6,381 nucleotides of DNA from a bacterium (lineage in GTDB: Bacteria; Desulfobacterota; GWC2-55-46; DRQE01): positions 1 through 6,381 of the forward strand of contig JALUQR010000022.1 in NCBI GenBank assembly GCA_027017505.1, in the 5' to 3' direction. Shown in pieces: positions 1 to 6,286 of this stretch. How positions within the stretch are numbered: the first letter of the stretch is position 1; the number at the start of each line of letters is the position of its first letter. Under the pieces are notes generated by a model. That model saw only the letters and a list, made by a program, of their open reading frames with translations, searched no databases and was not told where the DNA came from. The position numbers and the translations under genes are program-made.

Positions 1-332
1 TGTGCGGTTATACCTATGAATGCTGGCACTCCCATGGGATGCACCTCGCACTCGTCCTCCTTGCAGGTGTGTATGGCTATGGTGTGTTCCACTATGTAAT
101 AGGCTATTATGGTGATGAGAACCATTAAAAAGGAACGGGGGTTTATGGAAAATACCTCTGGCAGAAGGTGTGTGAAGGCAACGGTGAGCACCACACCACC
201 TGAGAAACTCAGAAAGAAGGTGGAGTTTCTGCGTGTCCACTCTTCGTTGAGGAACAACAGATACACCCCTGCGAGGGTTGCAACCCCTGCAACCGCACTG
301 TACAGCAGGGTACTTACAAGCTGTGGGTCCAT
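1..332 (-). CDS. ZIP-family divalent metal transporter, N-terminal part (cut by the left edge)
   Basis: This gene probably encodes an inner-membrane ZIP (SLC39-like) carrier that brings Zn2+, Fe2+ or similar divalent ions into the cytoplasm. The ATG at 332-330 opens a frame of 110 codons that runs off the window without a stop. Three hydrophobic segments are visible at about residues 5-28, 38-61 and 66-87, and a fourth is beginning at about 100. The second ends in the family signature H55-L-L-P-E59, preceded by FSGGVVLTVAFT, which matches ZIP helix 2. Helix 3 ends with E82-H83, followed by a short loop with H88, C90, C95 and H98. The HxxxD-type metal site of helix 4 would lie just past the edge, so it cannot be checked. 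The start is 5 bases after the atpD stop, and GAGGAG inside the atpD end (350-345) can serve as its ribosome binding site. It is therefore likely co-transcribed with the ATPase genes. Family assignment is fairly firm; the metal is unknown. Confidence 0.85.
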   Translation of the reverse strand, partial: MDPQLVSTLLYSAVAGVATLAGVYLLFLNEEWTRRNSTFFLSFSGGVVLTVAFTHLLPEVFSINPRSFLMVLITIIAYYIVEHTIAIHTCKEDECEVHPMGVPAFIGITA

Positions 333-337
333 TGTAT

Positions 338-958
338 TCAGTATCTCCTCTTTCTTGCCTTGTAGCGCTTGAGCCTGAAGACCTCTTCCCTTTCCCTTTC
401 CTCCAGCACGCGCTCTATGGTTTTAAGGCTTTTCTCAAGCTGTGGGAGTATCACCTCTTCGAGGGCGTTTATTCTTCTGGTATCCTTTCTTATCATCTCT
501 CCTATTCTGACAAGTCTTGTCTCTCTGGAGGCTATCTTAACAAGCTCTGCCATTATGCCCTCGAACTCAAGTGCTGTCTCTATTGCCTGTGCACTCTCGA
601 CCAGTGCTGACACCCCCATTGCCTTAAGCCCCCTTGAAAGTGGTATCTCCTCTATCTCTGGCACATTCACCCCCCAGATGTTCTTTACCCTCACCTCCAG
701 GGATACATCCCTCTTTACCGCACAGCTTAAGGATTCAACACTTGCAGGGTTCATGGCGGTTGCAAACTCAAGTTTTCGCTGTGCCCTCTGGATGTGTTCT
801 GTAAGCTCCTCTCTTCTTTTAAGGCACTCTTCCACAAGACCCATGAACTCTCTTGTGAGGGCCTCTCTTCTTCTCCTTATAAGCTCCATACCACGGGTGA
901 GGACCTCCCGGCGTCTTTTTATTCTCAAAAGCGTGTATCTTGTGGGTGTAAAGTACAT
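338..958 (-). CDS. atpD: V/A-type ATPase subunit D (central rotor shaft)
   Basis: AtpD (NtpD) is the coiled-coil shaft that turns inside the A3B3 head and passes torque through F and C to the c-ring. It is the functional counterpart of F-type gamma. The 206-residue product has the expected form. The N-terminal helix begins with the family motif TPTR (residues 4-7) and LLRIKRRREVLTRG. The middle segment NIWGVNVPEIE (93-103) matches the conserved region between the two long helices, and KDTRRINALE (158-167) is the hallmark of the C-terminal helix. The tail from about 186 is very rich in Arg, Lys and Glu, as is common in this family, and ends in a basic stretch. The ATG is 2 bases past the atpB stop, with only a weak AAGG (973-970) upstream, so translation is probably coupled to atpB. 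The length is near the usual 200-225 residues and nothing looks broken. Confidence 0.97.
   Translation of the reverse strand: MYFTPTRYTLLRIKRRREVLTRGMELIRRRREALTREFMGLVEECLKRREELTEHIQRAQRKLEFATAMNPASVESLSCAVKRDVSLEVRVKNIWGVNVPEIEEIPLSRGLKAMGVSALVESAQAIETALEFEGIMAELVKIASRETRLVRIGEMIRKDTRRINALEEVILPQLEKSLKTIERVLEEREREEVFRLKRYKARKRRY
345..350 (-). promoter_or_regulatory. Probable ribosome binding site of the ZIP gene
   Basis: The minus strand reads GAGGAG here, 12 bases before the ATG at 332. It lies inside the last codons of atpD (Arg-Arg-Tyr-stop). The spacing is rather long, but no better site exists, and the position suggests coupling to atpD translation. Confidence 0.5.
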
Positions 959-960
959 GG

Positions 961-2310
961 TTATCTCAGCCTTACAAGTTCTGTCTCTGGCAGTATCTTA
1001 AGCAGTGTGAGCCCGAGCTCAAGTGTCTCTGCTATGGTTCTCTCTGTTTCACCCTGTCCAACGAATCTGCGTTCGAATTCATCTGCAAAGAGGAGGTATT
1101 TTCTGTCAAGCTCTGTGAGCCCCTCCATTCCCACTATGGACACTATGCGTCTTACCTCACAGCCCCTTGCATAGGATGCGTAGAGCTGGTCTGCAATCTT
1201 TCGGTGGTCCCTGTGGGTTTTGCCCTCACCTATGCCGAGGTTCATAAGCCTTGAAAGAGATGGAAGCACATCTATGGGTGGATATATGCCCTTGTTGTGG
1301 AGTGTTCTTGAGAGCACAATCTGTCCTTCCGTTATGTAGCCTGTAAGGTCTGGCACGGGGTGTGTAATATCATCCTCTGGCATGGTGAGAATTGGCATTA
1401 TGGTTACAGAGCCTCTTCTGTCTCTTACCCTTCCAGCCCGCTCGTAGATGGTTGCAAGGTCTGTATACATGTAGCCAGGGTAACTTCTTCTTCCCGGGAT
1501 TTCATCCCTTGCACCTGCTATCTCTCTCAATGCCTCGCAGTAGGCGGTCATGTCCGTGAGTATCACCATTACCTGGTAGTCGTGCTCGAAGGCGAGGTAT
1601 TCTGCAACGGTAAGTGCTATGCGGGGGGTGAAGAGTCTTTCGGTTGTGGGCTCACCTGCAAGGTTTATAAATGCTATGGTTCTCTCGCGTGCCACGCTTT
1701 CTGCAAGGCTTTCCATAAAGAAGAATGCCTCCCTTGATGTTATGCCCATGGCCCCGAGTATCACGCAGAATCGTTCCTCCTTTTCTGAAATCCTTGCCTG
1801 TCTTACTATCTGGAGTGCCAGTTCATTTGCGGGAAGCCCTGCACAGGAGAATATGGGAAGCTTCTGTCCCCTTACAAGGGTGTTCAGCCCGTCTATGGCT
1901 GATATGCCTGTCTGTATGAAGTAGTCTGGTTTTTCCCTGGACGCAGGATTCATGGGAAGCCCGTTTATGTCTATGTATTTATCTGGTATAACAGGTGGCA
2001 GTCCATCTCTTGGTTTGCCCACCCCATCGAACATCCTTCCGAGCATATCAAGGGACACACCTATTCTTGCAACCACTCCCTTTGGTATAACCGTTGTGGT
2101 CTCGGAGTCTATGCCACTTGTTCCCTCAAGCACCTCTATTACTGCAAGCTCGCCCTCCAGTTTCAGTATCTGGCCGAGCCGTTCCTCACCATCTGCAAGC
2201 CTTATGGCACACATCTCTCCAAAGCTTGCCCTCTTTATGCCAGTCACATATATGAGTGGGCCTGTAACATCCTTTACCGTACGATAGTATCTGGTAATGG
2301 GCTCTATCAT
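961..2310 (-). CDS. atpB: V/A-type ATPase subunit B (non-catalytic head subunit)
   Basis: AtpB (NtpB) alternates with AtpA in the A3B3 hexamer and supplies residues to the shared nucleotide site without a full site of its own. The protein is 449 residues, slightly short for the family but complete. The order is a beta-barrel start (about 1-75), a RecA-like core (about 76-350) and a C-terminal helical domain. Where AtpA has a Walker A loop, this protein has S155-C-A-G-L-P-A-N-E-L-A, with no Lys-Thr, which is the normal state of B subunits. GRRSYPGYMYTDLATIYERAGR (273-294) is the strongly conserved interface segment; its Arg residues are candidates for contact with ATP in the neighbouring A subunit. 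PDLTGYITEGQ (320-330) is also typical. The start ATG overlaps the atpA stop as ATGA, and AGGGAG lies 10 bases upstream. This is a typical B subunit with no anomaly. Confidence 0.98.
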   Translation of the reverse strand: MIEPITRYYRTVKDVTGPLIYVTGIKRASFGEMCAIRLADGEERLGQILKLEGELAVIEVLEGTSGIDSETTTVIPKGVVARIGVSLDMLGRMFDGVGKPRDGLPPVIPDKYIDINGLPMNPASREKPDYFIQTGISAIDGLNTLVRGQKLPIFSCAGLPANELALQIVRQARISEKEERFCVILGAMGITSREAFFFMESLAESVARERTIAFINLAGEPTTERLFTPRIALTVAEYLAFEHDYQVMVILTDMTAYCEALREIAGARDEIPGRRSYPGYMYTDLATIYERAGRVRDRRGSVTIMPILTMPEDDITHPVPDLTGYITEGQIVLSRTLHNKGIYPPIDVLPSLSRLMNLGIGEGKTHRDHRKIADQLYASYARGCEVRRIVSIVGMEGLTELDRKYLLFADEFERRFVGQGETERTIAETLELGLTLLKILPETELVRLR

Positions 2311-4058
2311 TGCACGAAGGCTCCCTCTATTTCTTCTATGAGCTTGCGTGCCTCTTTTTCTATATCCCTGTTGTCTATGTTTCTCATCTCCATTATCCCT
2401 GTGCGTACAGGACTGCTCAGTATCTTTTCCAGATACACACCCCTTTTGAGCGATTCTGTGGCACTCCTTCTGTATGCAAATATGGCTCTCAACATCCAGT
2501 ACTGCTTGGTGTATGTTGCGAAGGCATCCCTGGGGTTGAACACATTCTGTCTTAAAAATGCCTCTTTTATTATATTCGCTATTTCAAGTGTCAGGCGGTC
2601 TTCGTCATGGAGTCCCTCTGTGCCCACTATCTGCACCACCTCTGCCAGCTCTGCCTCTTTCTGAAGTATGTTCATAAGCTCCTCTCTTAACTCTGGCAAG
2701 TCAGGGGCAACATTTTCCTCAAACCATCTTCTAAGCTGGTAGTAATACAGGCTGTAGCTTTTGTGCCAGTTTACAGCGGGAAAGTGTCTTCTGTAGGCAA
2801 GCTCTGTATCAAGTGCCCAGAGTGCACCTGTAAACCTCATTGCAGACTGTGTTACTGGTTCTGAAAAGTCTCCACCAGGCGGGCTTACAGCCCCTATGAT
2901 GGTTACAGAGCCTGTTCTGTCTGGGTCACCGAGACAGCGCACCTTTCCTGCCCTCTCGAAGAATGTGCCGAGCCTTGTTGCAAGATACGGTGGATAGCCC
3001 TCCTCACCTGGCATCTCCTCGAGCCTTGAGGAAATCTCCCTTAATGCCTCTGCCCAGCGTGATATGCTATCTGCCATAAGGGATACCCTGTAGCCCATGT
3101 CCCTGAAGTATTCTGCAATGGTTATACCAGTGAATACCGATGCCTCCCTCGCTGCCACGGGCATGTTGGATGTGTTCACCACTATGACCGTTCTCTCACT
3201 CAGGGGATAGTCTGCAACAGGGTCTTTAAGCTCTGGGAAGTCTCTCAGGACCTCGGTAATCTCGTTACCCCTTTCACCACAGCCTATGTATATCACTATG
3301 TCTGACACGGAGAATCTTGCGATGGTGTGTTCTGTTACTGTCTTGCCCGTGCCGAACCCACCTGGCAGTATAGCCACACCTCCTTCTGCAACGGGAAAGA
3401 GCGTGTCAAATATTCTCTGGCCTGTTATGAAGGGCTCTGAAGGTGGAAGGGCCTCTTTGAAGGGTCTTCTCTTTCTTGCGGGCCAGCGCTGGTAAAGCCC
3501 TATGGTTCTGCCATCCTCAAGGGTGCACACAGGCTGGTCTGCCCTTACCTCTCCCTCTACTATCTCCTTTATTCTTCCACCATCCATGTGGGGAGGAACC
3601 ATTATCCTGTGGGTTATGTGCCCTTCGGGCACCTCGCCTATAATATCACCTGGTCTGACCACATCGCCCCTTTTTTTAAGGGGTGTAAACTGCCAGAGCC
3701 TTTCCCTGTCAAGGGCAGACAGCTTTAGTCCCTTGGTTATAAATGTGCCAGATACCTCCCTTACCCTTTTAAGCGGGCGCTGTATGCCATCGAACACACC
3801 CGAGAGAAGCCCTGGCCCGAGGGTTACCATAAGGGGCTCTGAATAGGAGACCACCTCCTCACCGAGTGTAAGCCCGGTGGTGTCCTCGTAGACCTGTACT
3901 GTTGCAAACTCATCCTCTATGCGTATGACCTCTCCGAGTAGCCCACTACTGCCCACATAGCATATGGTGTGCATCCTTGCACCCTTTAGCCCCTTAACAA
4001 CCACCGCAGGTCCTGACACACCGTATATCCTTCCCCTCGTCTCCACAGTATGTGTCAT
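2307..4058 (-). CDS. atpA: V/A-type ATPase catalytic subunit A
   Basis: AtpA (NtpA) hydrolyses or makes ATP in the A3B3 head on the cytoplasmic side. The 583-residue protein has the usual length and order: a beta-barrel at about 1-75, the A-specific insertion at about 110-200 that F-type beta lacks, the RecA-like nucleotide domain at about 210-430, and a helical C-terminal domain. The Walker A loop is G233-G-F-G-T-G-K239-T240. GCGERGNE (259-266) contains E262, which matches the catalytic glutamate. SLMADSISRWAEALREIS (326-343) carries the Walker B aspartate D330, and EGYPPYLATRLGTFFERAG (353-371) is conserved. All catalytic residues are present, so an active enzyme is expected. The second Walker residue is Gly, where well-known homologues such as Thermus have Pro. 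The ATG is 5 bases past the atpF stop and has no clear Shine-Dalgarno, so translation is probably coupled to atpF. The gene ends in ATGA shared with atpB. Confidence 0.99.
   Translation of the reverse strand: MTHTVETRGRIYGVSGPAVVVKGLKGARMHTICYVGSSGLLGEVIRIEDEFATVQVYEDTTGLTLGEEVVSYSEPLMVTLGPGLLSGVFDGIQRPLKRVREVSGTFITKGLKLSALDRERLWQFTPLKKRGDVVRPGDIIGEVPEGHITHRIMVPPHMDGGRIKEIVEGEVRADQPVCTLEDGRTIGLYQRWPARKRRPFKEALPPSEPFITGQRIFDTLFPVAEGGVAILPGGFGTGKTVTEHTIARFSVSDIVIYIGCGERGNEITEVLRDFPELKDPVADYPLSERTVIVVNTSNMPVAAREASVFTGITIAEYFRDMGYRVSLMADSISRWAEALREISSRLEEMPGEEGYPPYLATRLGTFFERAGKVRCLGDPDRTGSVTIIGAVSPPGGDFSEPVTQSAMRFTGALWALDTELAYRRHFPAVNWHKSYSLYYYQLRRWFEENVAPDLPELREELMNILQKEAELAEVVQIVGTEGLHDEDRLTLEIANIIKEAFLRQNVFNPRDAFATYTKQYWMLRAIFAYRRSATESLKRGVYLEKILSSPVRTGIMEMRNIDNRDIEKEARKLIEEIEGAFVQ
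2321..2328 (-). promoter_or_regulatory. Ribosome binding site of atpB
   Basis: The minus strand reads AGAGGGAG, ending 10 bases before the atpB ATG (2310-2308). It is inside the end of atpA. With the ATGA stop-start overlap, atpB can be translated both by coupling to atpA and from its own site, which fits the equal amounts of A and B needed. Confidence 0.6.
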
Positions 4059-4063
4059 GGCGT

Positions 4064-4393
4064 CTACTTCTTTATCTTTATATGATACCCTATTGCCCTT
4101 CTTATAAGCCTTGCAACGGGGCTTTCCTCTCTGAGCCCTTCCTTCCAGCCTGCAGACACGCTCAGGGGCACTACAACAGGAAGCCCCTTTTTTCTTATCC
4201 TTCGCATGAGTTCATCCTGTATGGAGTTAAACAGACTGTCCTCCATGAATATGATGGTGTATTTACCCTCCTCAGCAAGTTTCTCCACAAGGGATGTGGC
4301 ATCGGTGTCTGGAGAAACCTCCATGACCTCAAACCCTGCAAGCCTGAATCCCTTTATCATATCCTCTGGGCCTATAACAATCAAGCCTGCCAT
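4064..4393 (-). CDS. atpF: V/A-type ATPase subunit F (small rotor subunit)
   Basis: AtpF (called NtpG in Enterococcus) binds the lower part of the D shaft, and in studied homologues it modulates ATPase activity. The protein is 109 residues, the normal size. It begins with a short beta strand and a loop, LIVIGPEDMIKGFRLAGFEV (4-23), whose GFRLAG segment is the family signature. EKYTIIF-like strand residues follow at 44-49, then PVVVPLS at 72-78, and the end VARLIRRAIGYHIKI (93-107) is the conserved C-terminal helix that packs on D. It is not related to the F-type b subunit that shares the atpF name. The start overlaps the atpC end by 13 bases. AAGGGAGG (4414-4407) lies 13 bases upstream, which is a long spacing, so both coupling and independent initiation are possible. 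Confidence 0.96.
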   Translation of the reverse strand: MAGLIVIGPEDMIKGFRLAGFEVMEVSPDTDATSLVEKLAEEGKYTIIFMEDSLFNSIQDELMRRIRKKGLPVVVPLSVSAGWKEGLREESPVARLIRRAIGYHIKIKK

Positions 4394-5439
4394 GGTTCTA
4401 TAAACGCCTCCCTTATTCTGCTATCGGGCATGCCGGTGAGCTTGCCCCTCAGTATAAGCCTTATGTTCTTTATCTCCCTTATCTTCTTGTACAGATACTC
4501 AAAGAGCGGGGCTATGGTAAGGGGCTCTTCAACGCTGACCTTAAGGAGTCTTCTCATGGTAAGTTCCTCAACTTTTTCCTCTACAAGCCAGGGCTGGTCT
4601 GCGTGGACAGCGGTCAGGATTTCTCTTATGCTTCTGTCTTTGATATCAGCTGTAAGCCTTCTTAAGAGTTCATCCCGCTCCTTCATGGTTGCAAGCATTG
4701 CAAAAAGCTTCCTTTCGAGCACCCTTCCACCTTCCACAAAGAAAGACTCTGCCTCATCCTCCTTAAGGCCCTCCCTGTGTATCTTAAAGAGTGTGAGTAT
4801 GTTCACACCATCTATCCTTTCAGAGAGCAGTCTTCTGGTTATGGTGGTATCCGTGTCTCTGGCTGTAAGCATCCTTAACGGCTCTGCAAGCACATATCTG
4901 TCTATTGCGGTCTCTATTGGCATAAGGTTTTTGTGCATCCTGTAGCCCTTGAGTGTTCTTCTTATTATCCCTGCCAGGGGTTCCTTCCACAGTGAAAGGC
5001 GTGTTACAAGCTCATCAAGGCTGTGGGATGTGGCAAGCTCTCTGAGTTCTTCCTGTGTGAGCCTTCCTGTGGGCAGAAGCGAGTCCACAAGCCTCTGCCT
5101 GTCTCCACCCTTTGTAATCACCCTGATTATTGCCTTTATGTTGTATCCATCCCATGGATAGAGGAATGCCCTCATGTGGGGATGGAGTCTTTCCGGAATC
5201 ATCTTCCAGAGGGATGCTATCTGGTGGTTCACATTCTGTGTGAGTGCGTGGTCTATTATCCTGTATGTATCCTTAAAACGCACTCCTGCCCTGTCTATGT
5301 CTGCTCCGTAGTAGCCTGCCCTGAGGAGCTCAAAGCACTCTTTAAGGGTCTGTGCTTCCATGAGGGAGTGGTAGTCCTCCCTTCTCAGAAGCCTTGCCCT
5401 TAAACCCCTTATTCTTGCGTTTGTATAGGCTATGTCCAT
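4381..5439 (-). CDS. atpC: V/A-type ATPase subunit C (socket joining rotor shaft to c-ring; d-subunit type)
   Basis: AtpC (NtpC, homologous to eukaryotic V-ATPase subunit d) is a funnel-shaped, mostly helical protein that sits on the c-ring and receives the lower end of the D-F shaft. The 352-residue product has the expected length of about 320-360. The N-terminus Y5-T-N-A-R-I-R-G-L (5-13) is the family start motif. YPWDGYNIKAIIR (94-106) matches the conserved DxxNIK segment. The C-terminal EYLYKKIREIKNIRLILRGK (314-333) matches the highly conserved E-x-x-NIRLILRGK motif. The protein has no transmembrane segment. The ATG is 6 bases past the atpE stop, with only a weak AGGA upstream, and the stop lies inside atpF. 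No truncation or frameshift is seen. Confidence 0.97.
   Translation of the reverse strand: MDIAYTNARIRGLRARLLRREDYHSLMEAQTLKECFELLRAGYYGADIDRAGVRFKDTYRIIDHALTQNVNHQIASLWKMIPERLHPHMRAFLYPWDGYNIKAIIRVITKGGDRQRLVDSLLPTGRLTQEELRELATSHSLDELVTRLSLWKEPLAGIIRRTLKGYRMHKNLMPIETAIDRYVLAEPLRMLTARDTDTTITRRLLSERIDGVNILTLFKIHREGLKEDEAESFFVEGGRVLERKLFAMLATMKERDELLRRLTADIKDRSIREILTAVHADQPWLVEEKVEELTMRRLLKVSVEEPLTIAPLFEYLYKKIREIKNIRLILRGKLTGMPDSRIREAFIEPWQA
4407..4414 (-). promoter_or_regulatory. Possible ribosome binding site of atpF
   Basis: The minus strand reads AAGGGAGG within the last codons of atpC, 13 bases before the atpF ATG (4393-4391). The sequence is strong but the spacing exceeds the usual 5 to 10 bases. 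Confidence 0.4.
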
Positions 5440-5445
5440 GGAAGG

Positions 5446-6039
5446 CTAATGGTCCTGTTGCAGGTTTTCTTTAAAGAGTATGTGTTTAAGGCTTACCAGC
5501 AGTTCTGGCCTGAGTCTTTCAAGCCTTCCCGAAAGGGAGTTTTCTGCCCTGTATCTTTTATCTCTGGACTCAAAGACCACACCTGCAACAAGCCCCTCTG
5601 CGGGCACGACCCTGTATTTAACATCCCTGAGAAACCTTGTATCCTCTGCTGACACATATACCACTGGCTCCTCTTTCATGCCAGAGGCCTGCCAGTCTCT
5701 TTCAAGTTCACCGAACAGCCCTCTTATCACTGCTCGGTACTGGTCCTCTGGAAGGGCTCTTATTCTCTCTATTGCCTCTCTGAATACCTCATCGAGTATC
5801 TCGAGTTTCGCAGAGAGCAGAATCTTTCTTGCCTCTGCCCTTGCCCTGTTTACCGCCTCGTTTTCTCTTTCTTTAAGCTCCCTGCGGGCCTTTTCAATGA
5901 GTGTGTCTCTGGTTTTAAGTGCCTCTTTTCTCGCCTTCTCGAGTATCTGTTCTGCCCTCTTTTTTGCCTCTCTGAGTATGCGTTCCCGTTCTCTTCTGCC
6001 CTCCTCTTCAACCGCCTTTATGAGCTCTGCGTAACCCAT
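5446..6039 (-). CDS. atpE: V/A-type ATPase subunit E (peripheral stalk)
   Basis: AtpE (NtpE) pairs with subunit G as the peripheral stalk that links the head to the membrane stator and stops it from turning with the shaft. The 197-residue protein has the standard two parts. Residues 1 to about 88 form one long charged helix with many Arg, Lys, Glu and Ala residues and heptad-like spacing, suited to a coiled coil with G. From about 95 to 190 comes the globular C-terminal domain that binds the top of A/B, including GVVFESRDKRYRAENSL (153-169) and GRLERLRPEL (171-180), which match the family pattern of a strand, a D-x-x turn and a final helix. The gene for G is not in the window and may lie upstream of atpI. 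The ATG is 7 bases past the atpK stop; its ribosome binding site is weak. Confidence 0.95.
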   Translation of the reverse strand: MGYAELIKAVEEEGRRERERILREAKKRAEQILEKARKEALKTRDTLIEKARRELKERENEAVNRARAEARKILLSAKLEILDEVFREAIERIRALPEDQYRAVIRGLFGELERDWQASGMKEEPVVYVSAEDTRFLRDVKYRVVPAEGLVAGVVFESRDKRYRAENSLSGRLERLRPELLVSLKHILFKENLQQDH

Positions 6040-6046
6040 CTTTAAT

Positions 6047-6256
6047 TTACCCCAGTATGAGATAGGCTATTACGAATCCCAGAAGCACCATTGTTTCTGG
6101 TATGGCAAGCAGTATTATCATGGTACCGCTCAGTTCAGGTCTTTCTGCAAGGGCTCCGCAGGCAGCCGAGCCTATCTTACTCTGTGCAAACCCTGTTGCC
6201 AGGGCACACAGCCCGACCGCAAGGGCTGCACCGAGTGCTACAAGACCCTTTTCCAT
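6047..6256 (-). CDS. atpK: V/A-type ATPase subunit K (c-ring proteolipid, single hairpin)
   Basis: AtpK (NtpK, subunit c or L) forms the membrane ring that carries H+ or Na+. I place the start at the ATG at 6256-6254, giving 69 residues. A longer frame from a TTG at 6277 would add 7 residues, but its codons consist of the ribosome binding site AAGGAGGT itself. There are two membrane helices, about 4-25 and 45-68, joined by the loop GALAERPEL (34-42), typical of c subunits. The ion-carrying carboxylate is E54 in A-I-P-E-T-M-V-L-L-G (51-60). Q26 in helix 1 is a polar residue found in Na+-type rings, but also in some H+-type rings, so the ion is undecided. One hairpin and one Glu per subunit contrasts with the doubled 16-kDa NtpK of Enterococcus. 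It sits between atpI and atpE as expected. Confidence 0.96.
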   Translation of the reverse strand: MEKGLVALGAALAVGLCALATGFAQSKIGSAACGALAERPELSGTMIILLAIPETMVLLGFVIAYLILG

Positions 6257-6260
6257 AGAT

Positions 6261-6268
6261 ACCTCCTT
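6261..6268 (-). promoter_or_regulatory. Strong ribosome binding site that sets the atpK start
   Basis: The minus strand reads AAGGAGGT, 4 bases before the ATG at 6256. This is the closest match to the anti-Shine-Dalgarno consensus in the window. It fits the high copy number of c subunits per complex and argues against the upstream TTG start at 6277. Confidence 0.85.
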
Positions 6269-6286
6269 TTTTATCAAAAGGTTCTT

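Noticed and set aside
109..372. Plus-strand frame of 87 codons over the left-edge region.
   Set aside because: The opposite strand encodes a convincing ZIP N-terminus with membrane helices and the HLLPE motif, so the plus frame is a shadow.
369..1001. Plus-strand frame of 210 codons opposite atpD.
   Set aside because: It is Ser/Leu-rich with no recognisable motif and mirrors a well-identified gene. It arises because the coding strand avoids TTA, CTA and TCA.
3667..3683. Perfect 6-bp inverted repeat CCCCTT-A5-AAGGGG on the minus strand with a run of seven A inside atpA, resembling a terminator or slippage site.
   Set aside because: It encodes the expected residues P-L-K-K-R-G in frame, has no U-tract after the stem, and the A run is not in the phase of a classic -1 slippery heptamer. 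The protein continues intact on both sides.
4052..4945. Plus-strand frame of 297 codons opposite atpF and atpC.
   Set aside because: It spans two confirmed minus-strand genes and has no family features, so it is an antisense shadow.
5480..6034. Plus-strand frame of 184 codons opposite atpE, very rich in Ser.
   Set aside because: The composition is the reverse-strand image of the Arg/Glu/Ala coiled coil of AtpE, and no independent evidence supports it.
6257..6286. Possible promoter or terminator in the 30-base gap between atpI and atpK.
   Set aside because: The gap is filled by the ribosome binding site and an A-rich stretch. No stem-loop or convincing -35/-10 pair is visible.
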